Source: Bryopsis sp. KO-2023
Taxonomy: Eukaryota; Chlorophyta; Ulvophyceae; Bryopsidales; Bryopsidaceae
DNA: 20,592 nt
Assembly (NCBI GenBank): GCA_030272585.1
Contig: BSYQ01000006.1
Coordinates: 6,705,001 to 6,725,592 of the forward strand
Reading direction: 5' to 3'
The notes under the pieces were generated by a model. It worked only from the letters and a program-made list of their open reading frames with translations, was not told where the DNA came from and did no database searches. Positions 15,386-20,592 of the stretch are shown here, one piece after another (positions within the stretch are counted from its first letter, which is position 1; each line of letters begins with the position of its first letter). The position numbers and the translations under genes are program-made.

Positions 15386-16987
15386 TTACCGGGGGAGCTT
15401 CAGAGGTTTTCCCGGACTATTCCTCGCGGCTAACCCCCCCAAATCGACCCCAAGGAATTCAAAAATTTTATTTTTTTTTGATTTTAATGATCCATTTTTA
15501 CGTAATCGCCAAAAATGGGCCTTTTTAGGGGTTTTCTTGGAATTGACGAAATCTAGAGGTTATCCGCAATTAGGTAATCACATATTCGAAATCTTTGTCT
15601 TATTTGGGACATATTGTGAAATTTTCAGATCATTTCAATGATTTAAATTGGAGTTATGAGGCTCCAAAGATGGTCCATTTAGGCTTTTTTTAGCTATTTT
15701 TGGCACAGATCGACCATAACTCTTACACTATTGACTTTTTTCAAATTTCGTTTTCAGATTTTGGATTTTTAGAGAAAAGTAGTTTTTGACTTTTTCGAAA
15801 ATCATTACGTAATTTTCAAATTCCCAGTTTCAGATTGCCTCTAACTCCTTAATGAGACCTCCTATTGAAATTCCGTCAAAGCGAAAATGAATTATGGAAG
15901 AAAGTAACTTTTCGAATTTTCGGATTACATAAGCATTAGTTATGACGACTTTGACGTTTATGACTAAGGACGACTTTTGAGCGAAATGCAACATTATATT
16001 CAAAAGTTCAGAAATTTTACGTAGATTTTGAAATTTTATGTTTCGTCCGAAAATTCGTAAGAGGCAAGTAGGTAGGAGCGAAAGAAGCCTGAAAGAAGTA
16101 CGGAAGCACACAAGGAAGGATTCGAACCCGTGACACTATCGAAGTATAAAAAAAATAAATAAGCCAAAAGTTTCGCCCCAGGCGGGAATTGAACCCACGA
16201 TGCCGCTATGGCTAATGAGACAAGCACACATCTCGAATACCCACCGGGACATCCTACCACCATGTAGCTGGGGCCCCGGAATTTTCGGTCGCTACCGGGG
16301 TTTTATACTTGAAAGGAGCGATTTTGATGGAAGTATGTCAATTGATTTCGGTTTGGATTCGATCCCTCGACCTTTACGACTCGGAAGCGTTTACTGACCT
16401 ATCCCTCCTTATCGTTTGATCCTACTACGAACGAAAGGATCATAAGTGATCTTTGATAGTACGAGACGTGTGCTTGATTACGATTGAAGTAGTTAACTTC
16501 GATTCCTTTCTAGAGTAATGTATCGATTAGAATGGTTGAGATAGATAGGATAGTTGATGATGTTTTTACGTCGGTAAGGTATCAGGTTCGAGTCCAGGCT
16601 TAAGAACTTTGGTGTTCGGAAGTGAGGTTGAGTTCGATTGGATTCGATTGGATTCGATCTCGTAACCTTTGAGACTAGAGTCAGCCTTGACGTTGTTAGA
16701 AAGGTATTGAAGATCATTTTGATAGATGATTGTTCATCGAGACATGTTACTGAAACAGATTATAGATTACAAACTTTGCACAACAGCAGATTCTCGGTAA
16801 TTGCCTTTAACGCTTGATATCTCGAAAATGAGAAGGAATTTCAAAATTCTGGTTAAAGCCAAACGCAATATTTTCTCGAGACCTACGATTTGATACCCAT
16901 ATTGCATTTCTGATGAAAATCGAGTCTCGACGCCCTTAGTGATCAAACTGACGACTTTAGGGTTTACGAAGCTAAGTAGTTTAATAA
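15386..16987. repeat. Subtelomeric module A, copy 2 (most distal)
   Basis: Identical to 5381-6982 as far as I can read. It is the last non-telomeric DNA on the chromosome arm: its right end passes directly into the terminal telomere instead of into tract T1 and module B. Confidence 0.87.
16175..16274 (-). ncRNA. tRNA-like sequence in module A copy 2
   Basis: Third identical copy, about 700 bp from the start of the terminal telomere. It lies in the 10-kb duplication, so its identity with the copy at 6170 adds no independent evidence of constraint. Confidence 0.5.
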
Positions 16988-19900
16988 TTTAGGGTTTAGG
17001 GTTTAGGGTTTAGGGTTTAGGGTTTAGGGTTTAGGGTTTTAGGGTTTAGGGTTTAGGGTTTAGGGTTTAGGGTTTAGGGTTTAGGGTTTAGGGTTTAGGG
17101 TTTAGGGTTTAGGGTTTAGGGTTTAGGGTTTAGGGTTTAGGGTTTAGGGTTTAGGGTGTAGGGTTTAGGGTTTAGGGTTTAGGGTTTAGGGTTTAGGGTT
17201 TAGGGTTTAGGGTTTAGGGTTTAGGGTTTAGGGTTTAGGGTTTAGGGTTTAGGGTTTAGGGTTTAGGGTTTAGGGTTTAGGGTTTAGGGTTTAGGGTTTA
17301 GGGTTTAGGGTTTAGGGTTTAGGGTTTAGGGTTTAGGGTTTAGGGTTTAGGGTTTAGGGTTTAGGGTTTAGGGTTTAGGGTTTAGGGTTTAGGGTTTAGG
17401 GTTTAGGGTTTAGGGTTTAGGGTTTAGGGTTTAGGGTTTAGGGTTTAGGGTTTAGGGTTTAGGGTTTAGGGTTTAGGGTTTAGGGTTTAGGGTTTAGGGT
17501 TTAGGGTTTAGGGTTTAGGGTTTAGGGTTTAGGGTTTAGGGTTTAGGGTTTAGGGTTTAGGGTTTAGGGTTTAGGGTTTAGGGTTTAGGGTTTAGGGTTT
17601 AGGGTTTAGGGTTTAGGGTTTAGGGTTTAGGGTTTAGGGTTTAGGGTTTAGGGTTTAGGGTTTAGGGTTTAGGGTTTAGGGTTTAGGGTTTAGGGTTTAG
17701 GGTTTAGGGTTTAGGGTTTAGGGTTTAGGGTTTAGGGTTTAGGGTTTAGGGTTTAGGGTTTAGGGTTTAGGGTTTAGGGTTTAGGGTTTAGGGTTTAGGG
17801 TTTAGGGTTTAGGGTTTAGGGTTTAGGGTTTAGGGTTTAGGGTTTAGGGTTTAGGGTTTAGGGTTTAGGGTTTAGGGTTTAGGGTTTAGGGTTTAGGGTT
17901 TAGGGTTTAGGGTTTAGGGTTTAGGGTTTAGGGTTTAGGGTTTAGGGTTTAGGGTTTAGGGTTTAGGGTTTAGGGTTTAGGGTTTAGGGTTTAGGGTTTA
18001 GGGTTTAGGGTTTAGGGTTTAGGGTTTAGGGTTTAGGGTTTAGGGTTTAGGGTTTAGGGTTTAGGGTTTAGGGTTTAGGGTTTAGGGTTTAGGGTTTAGG
18101 GTTTAGGGTTTAGGGTTTAGGGTTTAGGGTTTAGGGTTTAGGGTTTAGGGTTTAGGGTTTAGGGTTTAGGGTTTAGGGTTTAGGGTTTAGGGTTTAGGGT
18201 TTAGGGTTTAGGGTTTAGGGTTTAGGGTTTAGGGTTTAGGGTTTAGGGTTTAGGGTTTAGGGTTTAGGGTTTAGGGTTTAGGGTTTAGGGTTTAGGGTTT
18301 AGGGTTTAGGGTTTAGGGTTTAGGGTTTAGGGTTTAGGGTTTAGGGTTTAGGGTTTAGGGTTTAGGGTTTAGGGTTTAGGGTTTAGGGTTTAGGGTTTAG
18401 GGTTTAGGGTTTAGGGTTTAGGGTTTAGGGTTTAGGGTTTAGGGTTTAGGGTTTAGGGTTTAGGGTTTAGGGTTTAGGGTTTAGGGTTTAGGGTTTAGGG
18501 TTTAGGGTTTAGGGTTTAGGGTTTAGGGTTTAGGGTTTAGGGTTTAGGGTTTAGGGTTTAGGGTTTAGGGTTTAGGGTTTAGGGTTTAGGGTTTAGGGTT
18601 TAGGGTTTAGGGTTTAGGGTTTAGGGTTTAGGGTTTAGGGTTTAGGGTTTAGGGTTTAGGGTTTAGGGTTTAGGGTTTAGGGTTTAGGGTTTAGGGTTTA
18701 GGGTTTAGGGTTTAGGGTTTAGGGTTTAGGGTTTAGGGTTTAGGGTTTAGGGTTTAGGGTTTAGGGTTTAGGGTTTAGGGTTTAGGGTTTAGGGTTTAGG
18801 GTTTAGGGTTTAGGGTTTAGGGTTTAGGGTTTAGGGTTTAGGGTTTAGGGTTTAGGGTTTAGGGTTTAGGGTTTAGGGTTTAGGGTTTAGGGTTTAGGGT
18901 TTAGGGTTTAGGGTTTAGGGTTTAGGGTTTAGGGTTTAGGGTTTAGGGTTTAGGGTTTAGGGTTTAGGGTTTAGGGTTTAGGGTTTAGGGTTTAGGGTTT
19001 AGGGTTTAGGGTTTAGGGTTTAGGGTTTAGGGTTTAGGGTTTAGGGTTTAGGGTTTAGGGTTTAGGGTTTAGGGTTTAGGGTTTAGGGTTTAGGGTTTAG
19101 GGTTTAGGGTTTAGGGTTTAGGGTTTAGGGTTTAGGGTTTAGGGTTTAGGGTTTAGGGTTTAGGGTTTAGGGTTTAGGGTTTAGGGTTTAGGGTTTAGGG
19201 TTTAGGGTTTAGGGTTTAGGGTTTAGGGTTTAGGGTTTAGGGTTTAGGGTTTAGGGTTTAGGGTTTAGGGTTTAGGGTTTAGGGTTTAGGGTTTAGGGTT
19301 TAGGGTTTAGGGTTTAGGGTTTAGGGTTTAGGGTTTAGGGTTTAGGGTTTAGGGTTTAGGGTTTAGGGTTTAGGGTTTAGGGTTTAGGGTTTAGGGTTTA
19401 GGGTTTAGGGTTTAGGGTTTAGGGTTTAGGGTTTAGGGTTTAGGGTTTAGGGTTTAGGGTTTAGGGTTTAGGGTTTAGGGTTTAGGGTTTAGGGTTTAGG
19501 GTTTAGGGTTTAGGGTTTAGGGTTTAGGGTTTAGGGTTTAGGGTTTAGGGTTTAGGGTTTAGGGTTTAGGGTTTAGGGTTTAGGGTTTAGGGTTTAGGGT
19601 TTAGGGTTTAGGGTTTAGGGTTTAGGGTTTAGGGTTTAGGGTTTAGGGTTTAGGGTTTAGGGTTTAGGGTTTAGGGTTTAGGGTTTAGGGTTTAGGGTTT
19701 AGGGTTTAGGGTTTAGGGTTTAGGGTTTAGGGTTTAGGGTTTAGGGTTTAGGGTTTAGGGTTTAGGGTTTAGGGTTTAGGGTTTAGGGTTTAGGGTTTAG
19801 GGTTTAGGGTTTAGGGTTTAGGGTTTAGGGTTTAGGGTTTAGGGTTTAGGGTTTAGGGTTTAGGGTTTAGGGTTTAGGGTTTAGGGTTTAGGGTTTAGGG

Positions 19901-20592
19901 TTTAGGGTTTAGGGTTTAGGGTTTAGGGTTTAGGGTTTAGGGTTTAGGGTTTAGGGTTTAGGGTTTAGGGTTTAGGGTTTAGGGTTTAGGGTTTAGGGTT
20001 TAGGGTTTAGGGTTTAGGGTTTAGGGTTTAGGGTTTAGGGTTTAGGGTTTAGGGTTTAGGGTTTAGGGTTTAGGGTTTAGGGTTTAGGGTTTAGGGTTTA
20101 GGGTTTAGGGTTTAGGGTTTAGGGTTTAGGGTTTAGGGTTTAGGGTTTAGGGTTTAGGGTTTAGGGTTTAGGGTTTAGGGTTTAGGGTTTAGGGTTTAGG
20201 GTTTAGGGTTTAGGGTTTAGGGTTTAGGGTTTAGGGTTTAGGGTTTAGGGTTTAGGGTTTAGGGTTTAGGGTTTAGGGTTTAGGGTTTAGGGTTTAGGGT
20301 TTAGGGTTTAGGGTTTAGGGTTTAGGGTTTAGGGTTTAGGGTTTAGGGTTTAGGGTTTAGGGTTTAGGGTTTAGGGTTTAGGGTTTAGGGTTTAGGGTTT
20401 AGGGTTTAGGGTTTAGGGTTTAGGGTTTAGGGTTTAGGGTTTAGGGTTTAGGGTTTAGGGTTTAGGGTTTAGGGTTTAGGGTTTAGGGTTTAGGGTTTAG
20501 GGTTTAGGGTTTAGGGTTTAGGGTTTAGGGTTTAGGGTTTAGGGTTTAGGGTTTAGGGTTTAGGGTTTAGGGTTTAGGGTTTAGGGTTTAGG
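16988..20592 (+). repeat. Chromosome-terminal telomere (TTTAGGG)n
   Basis: About 3.6 kb, roughly 515 heptamers, running to the end of the window. I see only two variants, both proximal: TTTTAGGG at 17037-17044 and TGTAGGG at 17157-17163. Distal to these the array reads as perfect. The G-rich strand points to the right, as expected for a right-hand chromosome end extended by telomerase. Length and distal homogeneity distinguish it from T1 and T2. Confidence 0.98.

Larger units (their letters stand above)
10006..16987. repeat. 10,005-bp subtelomeric tandem unit, copy 2 (truncated by terminal telomere)
   Basis: This second period repeats 1-6982 exactly as far as I can see. It stops at the point where copy 1 enters interstitial telomere T1. 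Beyond that point copy 1 continues into module B, while copy 2 becomes the 3.6-kb chromosome-terminal telomere. The first telomeric heptamers are already phased differently: copy 1 has TTTAGGGG and TTAGGG variants that copy 2 lacks. This fits a break or a recombination event within the short telomeric tract, followed by telomere extension. Confidence 0.92.

Noticed and set aside
16988..20592. Telomere tract as an assembly or sequencing artefact
   Set aside because: Orientation, position at the window end, proximal variants and continuity with module A all fit a true chromosome terminus. Only its exact length is doubtful.

Overview
The window is the terminal ~20.6 kb of a linear eukaryotic chromosome. 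The right-hand 3.6 kb is an essentially pure (TTTAGGG)n tract whose G-rich strand runs 5'->3' towards position 20592, so the right edge is the chromosome end (or very close to it) and the left edge is the centromere side. TTTAGGG is the Arabidopsis-type telomere repeat, found in most land plants and many green algae and also in other lineages (for example dinoflagellates and some oomycetes). The sequence alone does not fix the species. There is no conventional host protein gene in the window.

From left to right the layout is: (1) 1-5361, a minus-strand non-LTR retroelement (E1) whose 3' end lies outside the window; (2) 5362-5380, a short telomeric stub; (3) 5381-6982, AT-rich subtelomeric module A; (4) 6983-7119, interstitial telomere tract T1; (5) 7120-8724, module B, a diverged homologue of A; (6) 8725-8937, interstitial telomere tract T2; (7) 8938-15366, a second full-length copy of the retroelement (E2), whose ~39-nt oligo(A) tail (oligo(T) on the + strand) is fused directly to T2; (8) 15367-15385, a telomeric stub; (9) 15386-16987, a second copy of module A; (10) 16988-20592, the terminal telomere. 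Positions 1-6982 and 10006-16987 form one direct duplication with a constant offset of 10,005 bp and no difference that I could find.

The retroelement is the most interesting object. It lies entirely between telomeric repeats, its 3' oligo(A) faces the centromere, and its 5' end faces the telomere. It encodes a 621-residue Gag-like ORF1 protein with two C-terminal zinc knuckles, has tandem 'monomers' upstream of ORF1, and has a long region of higher-order tandem repeats downstream. Where an endonuclease/reverse transcriptase ORF2 would be expected there is only the repeat array and a second, incomplete reading frame of unknown function. This layout resembles the gag-only, end-attached telomeric retrotransposon HeT-A of Drosophila and the RT-less MoTeR2 of Magnaporthe, here on a chromosome that also carries telomerase-type repeats.

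Modules A and B are AT-rich, noncoding as far as I can see, and diverged from each other. They share islands of complete identity, the longest 122 bp. That island is centred on a tRNA-like sequence with a perfect 7-bp acceptor stem, a box B and a downstream TTTT. Each module and each retroelement is bounded by telomeric repeats, which suggests that the chromosome end was built by repeated end-attachment, telomere healing and recombination through telomeric tracts.
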